64,000 bases of DNA from Streptomyces sp. MJM8645. GTDB taxonomy: Bacteria; Actinomycetota; Actinomycetes; Streptomycetales; Streptomycetaceae. The first letter of the stretch is position 1; each line of letters opens with the position of its first letter. Both the position numbers and the translations under genes were made by a program. The stretch is taken from the NCBI RefSeq assembly GCF_001625365.1, contig NZ_LJJF01000001.1, positions 2,468,501 to 2,532,500 on the forward strand. The letters are read 5' to 3'. Below, one piece after another: positions 9,955 to 18,366 of the stretch. The notes below the pieces were generated by a model, which had not been told where the DNA came from, ran no database searches, and saw only the letters and a list, made by a program, of their open reading frames with translations.

Positions 9955-10737
9955 GTGACCGAGCAGAACCCCTACGGCCCCCCGCCGCAGCCGGGACACG
10001 ACACACCACCGCCCCCGCCGGCCCCGCCGGGCTACGGCGGCATCCCGCCGCAGAGCCCCCCGCCCGGCTACCCGCCGGTCGGCGAGCCGGGCGCCTACCC
10101 CGGGTACGGCGCCTACCCGCCGGTGCCGCCGCCGCGCAAGTCCCGCAAGACGCTCTGGACCGTGCTCGGCGTCGTCGGCGCCTTCGTGCTGCTGGGCGGC
10201 GGCGCGCTCGCCTACTTCGTCTACGACGTCGCCAGCAGCGCGGGCACCCAGAAGATCGTCCTGCCGGCCACGTTCAAGGACCTGCGCCAGAGCGACGACC
10301 CCCAGGTCGCCGACACCCTGGAGAAGGGGCTCACCTCCAGCTTCGGCAAGGGCGACGGCAACTGGAGCCCCACCGGGGTGGGCGCCCTCTACCAGAACGC
10401 GCAGTCGGACCCGCAGCTGGTCGTGTTCGGGGGCTACGGCAAGGTCCTGGCGCCGAAGCAGGAACTGAACCAGGCGTTCCAGGGCATGGCGTCCACCGGT
10501 CGCAAGCTCGACAACCGGCACGTGGTGGACGCCGGCCCCAAGGGCGGCGCGATGGAGTGCGCCACCGTCGTCGGCGGCGAGGGCGAGGCCGGGACCACGA
10601 TGGGCATCTGCGCCTGGGCCGACAGCAGCGGCCTGGTGATGGTCATGACGGTGGCCGACCCGAGCGCCCAGCCGGACCTGGACAAGCTCGCCGCCGACAC
10701 CCGCGACCTGCGCGCGGTCGCCGAGGTCCCCAAGTAG
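9955..10737 (+). CDS. Proline-rich membrane-anchored protein, paralogue of the preceding gene
   Basis: A 260-residue protein from GTG 9955. The Pro-rich N-terminal 60 residues are followed by a basic RKSRK stop, one membrane segment (about 67-88, TVLGVVGAFVLLGGGALAYF) and an extracytoplasmic domain with a Cys pair (ECATV and GICAWAD). The domain layout and the ending (VADPSAQPDLDKLAADTRDLRA against [17 protein letters not shown]) mirror the 9008-9862 product. The 92-bp spacing, same strand and shared terminator suggest one transcription unit. Function is unknown. The N-terminal tail lacks the regular YG-rich repeats of its partner. Confidence 0.8.
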   Translation: MTEQNPYGPPPQPGHDTPPPPPAPPGYGGIPPQSPPPGYPPVGEPGAYPGYGAYPPVPPPRKSRKTLWTVLGVVGAFVLLGGGALAYFVYDVASSAGTQKIVLPATFKDLRQSDDPQVADTLEKGLTSSFGKGDGNWSPTGVGALYQNAQSDPQLVVFGGYGKVLAPKQELNQAFQGMASTGRKLDNRHVVDAGPKGGAMECATVVGGEGEAGTTMGICAWADSSGLVMVMTVADPSAQPDLDKLAADTRDLRAVAEVPK

Positions 10738-10782
10738 TCCACCGGGAACCGCCGGTGACCCTCCGGGCACCGGGAGATGCCG

Positions 10783-10814
10783 AAGGGCCCCGCACCGGTC
10801 GGTGCGGGGCCCTT
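10783..10814. terminator. Bidirectional terminator between membrane-protein pair and clpX
   Basis: AAGGGCCCCGCACC pairs perfectly with GGTGCGGGGCCCTT around loop GGTC, giving a 14-bp stem between convergent genes. Confidence 0.85.
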
Positions 10815-10834
10815 GCGGATGCGGCGGACGCGGG

Positions 10835-12124
10835 TCAGGCGCTCTTCTCGCGCCGCTCGCGCTTGATCATGTCGCGCGGGACGAGGGTGGGGATGGCGTG
10901 CTTGGAGACCACGTCCCCGGTGACCACCACGCGGGCGACGTCCTGACGCGAGGGCACCTCGTACATCACGGACATCAGCACCTCCTCCATGATGGCCCGC
11001 AGACCGCGCGCGCCGGTGCCGCGCAGGATCGCCTGGTCGGCGATCGCCTCCAGCGCGTCCCGGGAGAACTCCAGCTCCACGCCGTCCAGTTCGAAGAGCT
11101 TGCGGTACTGCTTGACCAGCGCGTTCTTCGGCTCGGTGAGGATCTGCAGGAGCGCCTCGCGGTCCAGGTTGTGGACGCTGGTGATCACCGGCAGCCGGCC
11201 GATGAACTCGGGGATCATGCCGAACTTCACCAGGTCCTCGGGCATCACCTGGCGGAAGTGGTCGCTGGCGTCCGACTCCCGCTTGGAGCGGATGTTGGCG
11301 CCGAAGCCGATGCCCTTGGCGCCGGCCCGGCCCTCGATGATCCGCTCCAGGCCGGCGAACGCGCCGCCGACGATGAACAGCACGTTGGTGGTGTCGATCT
11401 GGATGAACTCCTGGTGCGGGTGCTTGCGCCCGCCCTGCGGCGGCACCGAGGCGGTGGTGCCCTCCAGGATCTTCAGCAGCGCCTGCTGCACGCCCTCGCC
11501 GGAGACGTCCCGGGTGATCGACGGGTTCTCGCTCTTGCGCGCGACCTTGTCGATCTCGTCGATGTAGATGATCCCGGTCTCGGCCTTCTTGACGTCGTAG
11601 TCGGCCGCCTGGATCAGCTTGAGCAGGATGTTCTCGACGTCCTCGCCGACGTACCCGGCCTCGGTCAGCGCGGTGGCGTCCGCGATCGCGAACGGCACGT
11701 TGAGCATCCGGGCCAGGGTCTGCGCCAGCAGCGTCTTGCCGGAGCCGGTGGGGCCCAGCAGCAGGATGTTGGACTTGGCCAGCTCGATGGCGTCCTCACG
11801 GCCGTTGCCGCCGCTGCGGCCCGCCTCGCCGGCCTGGACGCGCTTGTAGTGGTTGTAGACCGCCACCGACAGCGCCTTCTTGGCGAGGTCCTGGCCGACC
11901 ACGTACTGGTCCAGGAACTCGTAGATCTCCCGCGGCTTCGGCAGCTCCTCGAAGCGCACCTCGGAGGTCTCGGCGAGTTCCTCCTCGATGATCTCGTTGC
12001 ACAGGTCGATGCACTCGTCGCAGATGTACACGCCTGGGCCGGCGATCAGCTTCTTCACCTGCTTCTGCGACTTGCCGCAGAACGAGCACTTGAGCAGGTC
12101 GCCACCGTCTCCGATGCGTGCCAC
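10835..12124 (-). CDS. clpX: ClpX, ATP-dependent unfoldase of the Clp protease
   Basis: AAA+ unfoldase that feeds substrates to ClpP. The 429-residue protein has the N-terminal zinc-binding domain (Cys13, Cys16, Cys35, Cys38), Walker A GPTGSGKT, Walker [10 protein letters not shown], and sensor and C-terminal small domains. It lies 249 bp downstream of clpP2. That gap contains a candidate ClgR box, so clpX probably has its own promoter as well as possible read-through. Family assignment is secure. Confidence 0.97.
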   Translation of the reverse strand: MARIGDGGDLLKCSFCGKSQKQVKKLIAGPGVYICDECIDLCNEIIEEELAETSEVRFEELPKPREIYEFLDQYVVGQDLAKKALSVAVYNHYKRVQAGEAGRSGGNGREDAIELAKSNILLLGPTGSGKTLLAQTLARMLNVPFAIADATALTEAGYVGEDVENILLKLIQAADYDVKKAETGIIYIDEIDKVARKSENPSITRDVSGEGVQQALLKILEGTTASVPPQGGRKHPHQEFIQIDTTNVLFIVGGAFAGLERIIEGRAGAKGIGFGANIRSKRESDASDHFRQVMPEDLVKFGMIPEFIGRLPVITSVHNLDREALLQILTEPKNALVKQYRKLFELDGVELEFSRDALEAIADQAILRGTGARGLRAIMEEVLMSVMYEVPSRQDVARVVVTGDVVSKHAIPTLVPRDMIKRERREKSA

Positions 12125-12264
12125 GAGGTGCTTCCCCTTCGCCAGGGGCCCCGCAGAAGTTCCGGGGCCTGGTGCTGTGGACCGTCAACGCCGACGGCGA
12201 TCGGTCTCGCTATCCGACGGTACTCTGCCGGGCCCCTGATTCCGTCCTCTTCGCCGGGTCTGCC

Positions 12265-12282
12265 CTACGCCCTGGGCGAATT
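12265..12282. promoter_or_regulatory. Candidate ClgR box upstream of clpX
   Basis: CTACGCCCTGGGCGAATT reads on the minus strand as AATTCGCCCAGGGCGTAG. This fits the published actinobacterial ClgR motif (CGC-YNANR-GCG with A/T-rich flanks) at every specified position. It lies about 140 bp upstream of the clpX start. Confidence 0.5.
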
Positions 12283-12373
12283 GATACCGAACAGATGCCG
12301 TTGCGGAGGCCGCCGACGACCCGGAGCGGAGCGCGCACGCAGGATGCGCGCCCCGCCTCGGAGGGTGCCGGCC

Positions 12374-13036
12374 TCAGGAGGTCAGCGAGGTCTTGCGGGT
12401 GGAGATGATCTGGTCGACGAGGCCGTACTCCAGGGCCTCCTCGGCGGTGAGGATCTTGTCGCGCTCGATGTCCTCGCGCACCTGCTCCACCGGCTTGTTG
12501 GAGTGCTTGGAGAGCATCTGCTCCAGCTGCTCGCGCATCCGGAAGATCTCCTTGGCCTGGATCTCCAGGTCGGACACCTGGCCGCGGCCGGTCTCGGTGT
12601 ACGGCTGGTGGATCAGGATGCGGGCGTTCGGCAGCGCCATCCGCTTGCCGGGGGTGCCGGCGGCGAGCAGCACGGCCGCGGCGGAGGCCGCCTGGCCCAT
12701 GCAGACCGTGGTGATGTCCGGCTTCACGTACTGCATGGTGTCGTAGATGGCCGTCAGGGCCGTGAACGAGCCGCCGGGCGAGTTGATGTACATCTGGATC
12801 TCGCGGTCCGGGTCCATCGACTCCAGGCACAGCAGCTGCGCCATGATGTCGTTCGCCGAGACGTCGTCGACCTGCGAGCCGAGGAAGATGATGCGCTCCT
12901 CGAACAGCTTGGCGTACGGGTCGTACTCGCGGATGCCCTGCGTGGTGCGCTCGACGAAGCGCGGGACGATGTAGCGACCCTCGGCGCGCATGTCCTCGAC
13001 GCGGGCCTGGGCGGCCGACAGGCTGGGGATGATCAT
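12374..13036 (-). CDS. clpP2: ClpP2 protease subunit
   Basis: Serine protease subunit of the Clp complex, 220 residues. The catalytic triad is visible: Ser118 in GQAAS, His143 in ILIHQP, and Asp193 in ERDKI. The N terminus (about 20 residues before the handle region) probably includes a propeptide. The gene is 56 bp downstream of clpP1 and surely co-transcribed. Actinobacterial ClpP1 and ClpP2 form mixed tetradecamers, and this pair has the typical arrangement. No defects are seen. Confidence 0.97.
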   Translation of the reverse strand: MIIPSLSAAQARVEDMRAEGRYIVPRFVERTTQGIREYDPYAKLFEERIIFLGSQVDDVSANDIMAQLLCLESMDPDREIQMYINSPGGSFTALTAIYDTMQYVKPDITTVCMGQAASAAAVLLAAGTPGKRMALPNARILIHQPYTETGRGQVSDLEIQAKEIFRMREQLEQMLSKHSNKPVEQVREDIERDKILTAEEALEYGLVDQIISTRKTSLTS

Positions 13037-13092
13037 GGGGGTTCTTGTCCTCCGGGGCGTTGTGGCTGTGGTCTCGTGGGCCGGGCCGAGGC

Positions 13093-13731
13093 TCAGGCGC
13101 CCGTGCCGCCGCCGCCGGGAACGTCCGCGGCGCTGTGCATGATCGCGTCGATCAGGCCGTACTCCAGGGCCTCCTCCGGCGCAAACCAGCGGTCGCGGTC
13201 GGAGTCCCTGGTGATCTGCTCGAAGGACTGGCCGCTGTGGAAGGCGATCAGCTCGGACATCCGCTTCTTGGTGCGCAGCAGCTGCTCGGCCTGGATGCGG
13301 ATGTCGGTGGCGGAGCCGCCGAGGCCGGCGGACGGCTGGTGCATGAGGATGTTGGCGTTCGGCAGCGAGAAGCGCTTGCCCTTGGCGCCGGCGGTCAGCA
13401 GGAACTGGCCCATCGAGGCCGCCATGCCCATCGCGATGGTGACGACGTCGTTCTTGATGTACTGCATGGTGTCGTAGATCGCCATGCCCGCCGAGATCGA
13501 ACCGCCCGGGGAGTTGATGTAAAGGAAGATGTCCTTTTCCGGGTCCGCGGCCAGCAGCAGCAGCTGGGCGGTGATCTTGTTGGCGATGTCGTCGTCGACC
13601 TGCTGGCCGAGGAAGATGATCCGCTCGTTGAGCAGCCGGTTGTACACCTGGTCGCCCAGGCCGCCGAGCACGTCACCAGAGGCGGCGTGCGGCGCCATCG
13701 GGCCAGGCATCTGCATCTGCGGGAACGTCAC
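13093..13731 (-). CDS. clpP1: ClpP1 protease subunit
   Basis: First subunit gene of the clpP operon, 212 residues. Triad residues are Ser106 (GMAAS), His131 (ILMHQP) and Asp180 (DSDRDRW), with the canonical 25- and 49-residue spacings. A Met/Pro-rich propeptide of about 20 residues precedes the fold, and a Gly-rich tail ends the protein. Upstream lies a candidate ClgR box at 13872-13886. In Streptomyces lividans ClgR activates the clpP1-clpP2 operon, so this arrangement is expected. Confidence 0.97.
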   Translation of the reverse strand: MTFPQMQMPGPMAPHAASGDVLGGLGDQVYNRLLNERIIFLGQQVDDDIANKITAQLLLLAADPEKDIFLYINSPGGSISAGMAIYDTMQYIKNDVVTIAMGMAASMGQFLLTAGAKGKRFSLPNANILMHQPSAGLGGSATDIRIQAEQLLRTKKRMSELIAFHSGQSFEQITRDSDRDRWFAPEEALEYGLIDAIMHSAADVPGGGGTGA

Positions 13732-13871
13732 TTAGCCACCTGCTCAGTCGATTTGGACGGTCGCTCCACGGCCGTCACGATGTCGCACAGCTTCCGGGTA
13801 TCACGGTGTGATTGGTGCTGTCCAAGGACCCTAACGCGCAGGCCGGGCCGCAGAATCCCTCACGCAGAACT

Positions 13872-13886
13872 GTTCGCTGTGAGCGC
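13872..13886. promoter_or_regulatory. Candidate ClgR box upstream of clpP1
   Basis: GTTCGCTGTGAGCGC contains the GTTCGC half and the CGC-N5-GCG core of the ClgR motif. In minus orientation the core reads CGC-TCACA-GCG-AAC. It is about 140 bp upstream of the clpP1 start, matching the spacing at clpX. Confidence 0.6.
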
Positions 13887-13912
13887 AGGGTCGGGCCCGC
13901 CCCGGGGGACGA

Positions 13913-13950
13913 CGACGGGCCCGGACACCGTACGGCGTCCGGGCCCGTCG
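13913..13950. terminator. tig terminator
   Basis: CGACGGGCCCGGAC pairs perfectly with GTCCGGGCCCGTCG (14 bp), starting about 25 bp beyond the tig stop. Confidence 0.8.
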
Positions 13951-13975
13951 CAGACCTCAGGGGTTACCGGGGCAC

Positions 13976-15370
13976 TCAGGCCTCGGTCTTCTCCTCGGCG
14001 GCGGTCTCCTCGGCGGCGGGGGCCTCGACGGTCTCGGCCGTCTCGTCCTCGTCGTCGAAGTTGACCTCGTTGCCCTCGGTGTCGACGACCTTGGCGGCCT
14101 CGACCACGGTGGCCAGCGCCTTGCCGCGGGCGACCTCGCCGACCAGCAGCGGCACCTGGCCACCCTGGACGACCTGCTGCGCGAACTGGTCCGGGGTGAG
14201 ACCCGAGCCGGCGGCGCGGCGGATGAGGTGCTCGGTCAGCTCCTCCTGGTTAACACCCAGCTCTTCGTCGGCGACGATCTGGTCCAGGACGAACTGGGTC
14301 TTGATGCCCTTCTTCGCCTGCTCCTCGATCTCGGCGTCCCACTCCTCGCGGGACTTGCCCTGGGTCTCCAGGTAGCTGTCGATGTCGAGGCCCATCGGCT
14401 GGAGCTGGTGGTGCTCCAGGTTGTGCTTGCGGGTCTCGACCTCGTCCTTGAGGAGCTTCTCCGGGAACTCGATCTCGACCAGGCCGAGCAGGGCGTCCAG
14501 CACCTTCTCCTGGGCCTGGGTGGCCTGGTCGTACTCCTTCATGCGCTCCAGGCGCTTGCGGGAGTCGTCGCGCAGGGCCTCCAGGGTGTCGAACTCGCTG
14601 GCCAGCTGGGCGAACTCGTCGTCCAGCTCGGGCAGCTCCTTCTCCTGGACGGCGGTGACGGTGACGGTGACCTCGGAGGTCTGGCCCGCCTGGGTGCCAC
14701 CCTTGAGCTCGGTGGAGAAGGTGGCGGTGCCACCGGCCTCCAGGCCGGTCACGGCGTCGTCGATGCCGTCGATCAGGCGGCCCGAGCCGATCTCGTAGCT
14801 GACGCCGTTGGCGGTGCCGTCCTCCGGCACCTCGCCGTCGACCTTGGCGATCAGGTCCACGACCACGATGTCACCGGCGGCCGCGGCGCGCTCGACGTCC
14901 TTGACCGAGGAGAAGCGCTCGCGCAGCTGCTCCAGGGACTTCTCGATGTCCTCGTCGGAGACGACGATCGGGTCGACGGTCACCTCGATGGAGGCGAAGT
15001 CCGGAAGGGTGATCTCCGGACGGATGTCCACCTCGGCGGTGAACTTCAGGTCGCCGCCATCGGCGAGCTTCTCGACACCCTCGATGTTGGTGATGTCGGG
15101 CTGTCCGAGGACCTCGATCTTGCCCTCGTCGACGGCCTGCGTGTAGAAGCGCGGGAGGGCGTCGTTGACGGCCTCCTCCAGCACAGCGCCACGGCCGAAG
15201 CGCTGGTCGATGACCCGGTTCGGGATCTTGCCCTTGCGGAAGCCCGGGACCGAGACCTGCTGGTTGATCTTCTTGTACGCCGCGTCGAGGCTGGGCTTGA
15301 GCTCCTCGAAGGGCACCTCGACGGTGAGTCGAACCCGGGTCGGGTTCAGAGTCTCGACGGCGCTCTTCAC
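13976..15370 (-). CDS. tig: Trigger factor, ribosome-associated chaperone and prolyl isomerase
   Basis: A 464-residue chaperone that binds nascent chains at the ribosome exit. The N-terminal domain begins [20 protein letters not shown] and contains the ribosome-binding loop GFRKGKIP. The FKBP-type prolyl isomerase domain (about 155-240) and helical C-terminal domain follow; the acidic tail is Glu/Ala-rich. I chose the GTG at 15370 because it has an AGGAG site eight bases upstream and starts the conserved sequence; the frame stays open further but is not conserved. It sits just upstream of clpP1 on the same strand, the usual bacterial order. Confidence 0.96.
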   Translation of the reverse strand: MKSAVETLNPTRVRLTVEVPFEELKPSLDAAYKKINQQVSVPGFRKGKIPNRVIDQRFGRGAVLEEAVNDALPRFYTQAVDEGKIEVLGQPDITNIEGVEKLADGGDLKFTAEVDIRPEITLPDFASIEVTVDPIVVSDEDIEKSLEQLRERFSSVKDVERAAAAGDIVVVDLIAKVDGEVPEDGTANGVSYEIGSGRLIDGIDDAVTGLEAGGTATFSTELKGGTQAGQTSEVTVTVTAVQEKELPELDDEFAQLASEFDTLEALRDDSRKRLERMKEYDQATQAQEKVLDALLGLVEIEFPEKLLKDEVETRKHNLEHHQLQPMGLDIDSYLETQGKSREEWDAEIEEQAKKGIKTQFVLDQIVADEELGVNQEELTEHLIRRAAGSGLTPDQFAQQVVQGGQVPLLVGEVARGKALATVVEAAKVVDTEGNEVNFDDEDETAETVEAPAAEETAAEEKTEA

Positions 15371-15666
15371 GGTTAGGTCTCCTATGGGCTTGCGGTCAGG
15401 TTGCCTCCGCCGTTCCCGGCCGCCGGCCGAGGCCGTACGAATGGGTCGGGCGAGACGGGCGATGAAGGGTTGGAGCTGCATCTCCCGTGGGGGGGGTGGA
15501 CGGTGAGAGTGACTCCTCGCCCTCGTGCGGTTGACCTGGGTTGACACCGCAGGGACTACCGCCAGCGCCCCATCCTACCGGTACCACGAAAGGCGGACGC
15601 CAGGCGCCACCATCGGGCCCGAACAGAACAGGGCCCCGCCACGGTGGACGAGACCCTGCCGCACTG

Positions 15667-15740
15667 TCGGGGTGACCGGATTCGAACCGACGGCCTTCCG
15701 CTCCCAAAGCGGACGCGCTACCAAACTGCGCCACACCCCG
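15667..15740 (-). tRNA. tRNA-Pro (UGG)
   Basis: A full cloverleaf on the minus strand: acceptor CGGGGTG/CACCCCG with discriminator A, anticodon stem TCCGC/GCGGA with loop TTTGGGA (anticodon TGG), and T loop TTCGAAT. CCA is not encoded. Confidence 0.95.
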
Positions 15741-15897
15741 TGGTGCCGAGAGGAAGCGTACACGTCGGGCCCTGGCGGCTCGCCGACATATTCGGGGGCG
15801 GTCCGAGGGAGCGCGCGCAGAATCCGGTGTGCACGGAAGCGACCGGACCAGGTACGCTGTCCCCCGAACTTCCGGCCGGCAACGACCGGGGGATCGC

Positions 15898-15968
15898 GCG
15901 GGCGTAGCTCAATGGTAGAGCCCTAGTCTTCCAAACTAGTCACGCGAGTTCGATTCTCGTCGCCCGCT
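15898..15968 (+). tRNA. tRNA-Gly (UCC)
   Basis: A full cloverleaf of 71 nt: acceptor GCGGGCG/CGCCCGC with discriminator T, anticodon stem CTAGT/ACTAG with loop CTTCCAA (anticodon TCC), and T arm CGAG-TTCGATT-CTCG. CCA is not encoded. It is divergent from tRNA-Pro. Confidence 0.95.
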
Positions 15969-15976
15969 CATCGGCC

Positions 15977-16008
15977 CGGCCCCGGTGCGTCTCCACGCAC
16001 CGGGGCCG
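15977..16008. terminator. tRNA-Gly terminator
   Basis: CGGCCCCGGTGCGT pairs perfectly with ACGCACCGGGGCCG (14 bp, loop CTCC), starting nine bases after the tRNA. Confidence 0.8.
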
Positions 16009-16058
16009 TTGGCGTTTCCGGGCGGTCCACCCGGCCCCGCGAGGCCGGACGGGCCGGT

Positions 16059-16631
16059 TCAGAGTCCGAGCCGGGCGGCCCGGGCGGCCGCCCGGTCGAG
16101 CAGCCGGTGGACGTCGGCCTCCCTGGTGGCGGGGCGGTCGTTGTACTCGTCCGGGGAGTGCGCCGGGCGGCCGGTCGCGTGCAGCACCTCCATCAGCTGG
16201 ACCCGGGCGGTGCGCACGGTGGCCGGGGTGCCGTAGCCGTGCGCGAGGACGGCGGCCTGGCCGCCGAGCAGACAGACCCGGCCGCGTGCGTCCCACATCG
16301 CGCCCTGCAGCCAGCCGTGGGCACCGATGTAGCGGGAGGCGAGCCGCAGGTGGTCGGCGGCGCTGACCGGCACCGGGCGGGCCGGGCGGCGCAGCGCCCG
16401 GTCGAGCAGGGTGACCCGGGGCACCGGATGGCCGGCGCACCACGGCCGCACGGCGGTGCCGTGGGGGCAGACGTACGGCACCGGGCGGCGCGCGGGGGCG
16501 GGCAGCGAGGCGAGGTAGGCCTCGATCTCGGCGGCCAGGCCGGAGCCGTCCGGGCCCGCCAGGAGGGGCGGAAGGGGTGCCGGAGGGGCCGCCAGGAGCG
16601 ACGGAGGGGGTGTCGGGGTGGTGCGGGTCAT
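16059..16631 (-). CDS. Unknown actinobacterial protein (possibly DUF6197-like)
   Basis: A 190-residue soluble protein from ATG 16631. A Pro-rich start leads to a conserved-looking core: DHLRLASRYIGAHGWLQGAM, WDARGRVCLLGGQAAV, and NDRPATREADVHRLLDRA at the end. The helix-GWxQGA-GRVCxxGA-NDRP pattern recalls the small streptomycete family annotated DUF6197; that match is from memory and unverified. Two CP-H/Cys pairs (YVCPHG, PWCAGHP) could bind metal. It points toward tRNA-Gly and diverges from the 16842-17633 gene. Confidence 0.65.
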   Translation of the reverse strand: MTRTTPTPPPSLLAAPPAPLPPLLAGPDGSGLAAEIEAYLASLPAPARRPVPYVCPHGTAVRPWCAGHPVPRVTLLDRALRRPARPVPVSAADHLRLASRYIGAHGWLQGAMWDARGRVCLLGGQAAVLAHGYGTPATVRTARVQLMEVLHATGRPAHSPDEYNDRPATREADVHRLLDRAAARAARLGL

Positions 16632-16841
16632 GCGGGCTCTCCAGGCGGGCGGCAGGGCCCCGGCCGGCGGCCACGGGGCGGTTCCGCTTCCCAAAGTGGT
16701 GCATTCCAGACATTTCCGCGACTGGAGAACCGGGGAGGCCGGACGGTTTCCCGCCTGGCTGCCGGGCCGATAGCCTCGGCGGCGTTCGAGCGCAGTTCGA
16801 GCGGGAGCTCACCCGCCGCGCTCCGAGGTGGAGGAGTCCCG

Positions 16842-17633
16842 GTGCGTCCCCAGGAGCGGCTGGCCGTCATACAGCGCTGTGTCGTCCGGGAGATGGCACG
16901 CCTCGGACAGGAGTTCAGCGCCGACGGCGAGGTGGTGCGCGGCCCGGGGACGACGGCGGTGGCGGTGCGCGAGCACCCCGGGAACGACGGCGCCGGCCAC
17001 GTCGACCTCGGCTACGTGCTGCACCTGGGCCGGGCGGACGCGCCGGTGGTGTGGGACTGCGCGGCCGGCCTCGGCAAGACCGAGGAGGAGAAGCTCGCCA
17101 ACGCGGTGAAGATGTGGGCGACCACCACCGCCTCGGTGCTGGTCGAGCTGACGGACGGGCGCGGCGTGCACGCCGACCACGCGGACCACGCCGAACTCCC
17201 GGGCTGGCACGCCGTCCAGGGGCCGGCGGCGGTGTTCGGCTTCGGCAACGAGCACCTGGCGGGCTGGCTCGCCGAGCACCGGGTGCTGCCGGCGCTCGCG
17301 CCCGCGCTGCGGCCGCAGTTGGCCGGGCCGGGGCCGGTCGGGGTGAAGCTCTTCCTGGGCGGGAAGGCGGGCGACGACGTCGCCGAGGTCCGGGTCGACG
17401 GCGAGGTGTCGGAGGCCGCGTCGGCGGCGCTGCGCGCGATGGACTGGCCGCGGGGCGAACGGCTGTGCTGGGCGCGGCTGTTCGTGCTGTTGACGGCCGA
17501 GCGGGCGGCGCCGGGGCAGGCCGCGGCGGCGGGTGCCGCGGCACCCGCGCCGATGCGCGCCCCCGCCCCGGCGGCGGCCCGCCCCCGGGGACTGTTCGCT
17601 CGCTGGCGGGAGGCCAGACGGGCCGGCCGGTGA
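16842..17633 (+). CDS. Unknown protein (possibly DUF6348-like)
   Basis: A 263-residue product from GTG 16842, preceded by GGTGGAGGAG. The body is a mixed alpha/beta domain with sequences such as PGNDGAGHVDLGYVLHLGR, VVWDCAAGLGKTEEEKLANAV and WHAVQGPAAVFGFG. The C-terminal 50 residues are an Ala/Pro-rich linker and a basic end (LFARWREARRAGR). It resembles streptomycete proteins annotated DUF6348, but I cannot verify this. The GLGKTEEEK segment looks like a P-loop but lacks the GxxxxGK[ST] spacing, so I do not call it an ATPase. Confidence 0.65.
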   Translation: MRPQERLAVIQRCVVREMARLGQEFSADGEVVRGPGTTAVAVREHPGNDGAGHVDLGYVLHLGRADAPVVWDCAAGLGKTEEEKLANAVKMWATTTASVLVELTDGRGVHADHADHAELPGWHAVQGPAAVFGFGNEHLAGWLAEHRVLPALAPALRPQLAGPGPVGVKLFLGGKAGDDVAEVRVDGEVSEAASAALRAMDWPRGERLCWARLFVLLTAERAAPGQAAAAGAAAPAPMRAPAPAAARPRGLFARWREARRAGR

Positions 17634-17667
17634 TCCCCTCGCGGGGGTCGCGGACGGCCCGGCCGGG

Positions 17668-17865
17668 TCAGCCGCCGGTGATGCCCGAGATGCTGTGGGC
17701 GAGGTTCGCCAGCAGGGAGTTGATCGAGCCCGCGACCGTGGTCTCGTGCAGCATGAAGCCGAACAGGGCGGCGATGATGCCGTGCGCGATCTTCAACTGC
17801 TTGTTGCGGATGAAGATGATGCACAGGATTGCGAACAGGACCAGCGCGGAGACGGAGAGTGCCAC
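17668..17865 (-). CDS. Small membrane protein, 65 residues
   Basis: The start is GTG 17865 with GAGGAAG nine to ten bases upstream. An N-terminal membrane helix (ALSVSALVLFAILCIIFI) is followed by a short RNKQLK loop and a second hydrophobic stretch (HGIIAALFGFML), then an amphipathic end rich in Ser/Asn. Similar two-helix proteins are widespread in Streptomyces, including near integrative elements, but no function is established. An alternative GTG ten bases upstream opens a different, non-conserved frame. Confidence 0.65.
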   Translation of the reverse strand: MALSVSALVLFAILCIIFIRNKQLKIAHGIIAALFGFMLHETTVAGSINSLLANLAHSISGITGG

Positions 17866-18366
17866 CCGGACTCACTTCCTCGTTTCATAGCGTGGTGCCG
17901 CCGCCCGGCGGCACCTGCGAAGCCGGACCCCGGCCTGTCCGACGGTCCCGAGGCGGAATCGCGGATCGACCGGCACACCACCGGCGAGGGAGCCCGGCGC
18001 GGTCGAACGTTGTCTGCCGTGCCGCACGTGACGCCCCCCATCCCCCGAATCCTGAACAGTCCCGCCCGGACTCAGTGTGGTCGACCGTGCCGATTGCGTA
18101 AAGGTCTGACAGTCAGCCCAACGCCGATATCCTGCGATGCGAGACGAGTTTCCGCCGACCGGGACGATAGCGGAGCCGTTCTGACGAATCGTCGCCGGGG
18201 CGGCGCTGAGCGGCCGGAAGGCGGCCGGAGGCGGGTAACGGAAGCCGCAGGTCCGGTCAGCCGACGGGGCGGCCGATTTGGCCGAAGATCGGCTGCCCGG
18301 CTTGACAGCAGGTGCCCGCGGCATGTGCCGGTCCGTCCGGTGACGGACGGCCGGGGCGAGGGGGCG
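17866..18366. other. 501-bp gene-free stretch
   Basis: This stretch lies between the small membrane protein and the phosphatase. It should contain the promoter of the 17865 gene and the phosphatase terminator (18328-18354). TTGACA occurs at 18302-18307 on the plus strand without a convincing -10. No ORF has coding character. Confidence 0.5.
18328..18354. terminator. Phosphatase gene terminator
   Basis: CCGG-T-CCGTCCG pairs with CGGACGG-CCGG around loop GTGA (11 bp with one bulge), 13 bp beyond the stop of the minus-strand gene. Confidence 0.6.

Noticed and set aside
16107..16841. N-terminal half of the long plus-strand ORF ending at 17633
   Set aside because: Antisense to the 16059-16631 gene and Gly/Arg-rich; the real start with a ribosome site is GTG 16842.
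17020..17100. P-loop ATPase in the 16842-17633 protein
   Set aside because: GLGKTEEEK lacks the GxxxxGK[ST] spacing and there is no Walker B.
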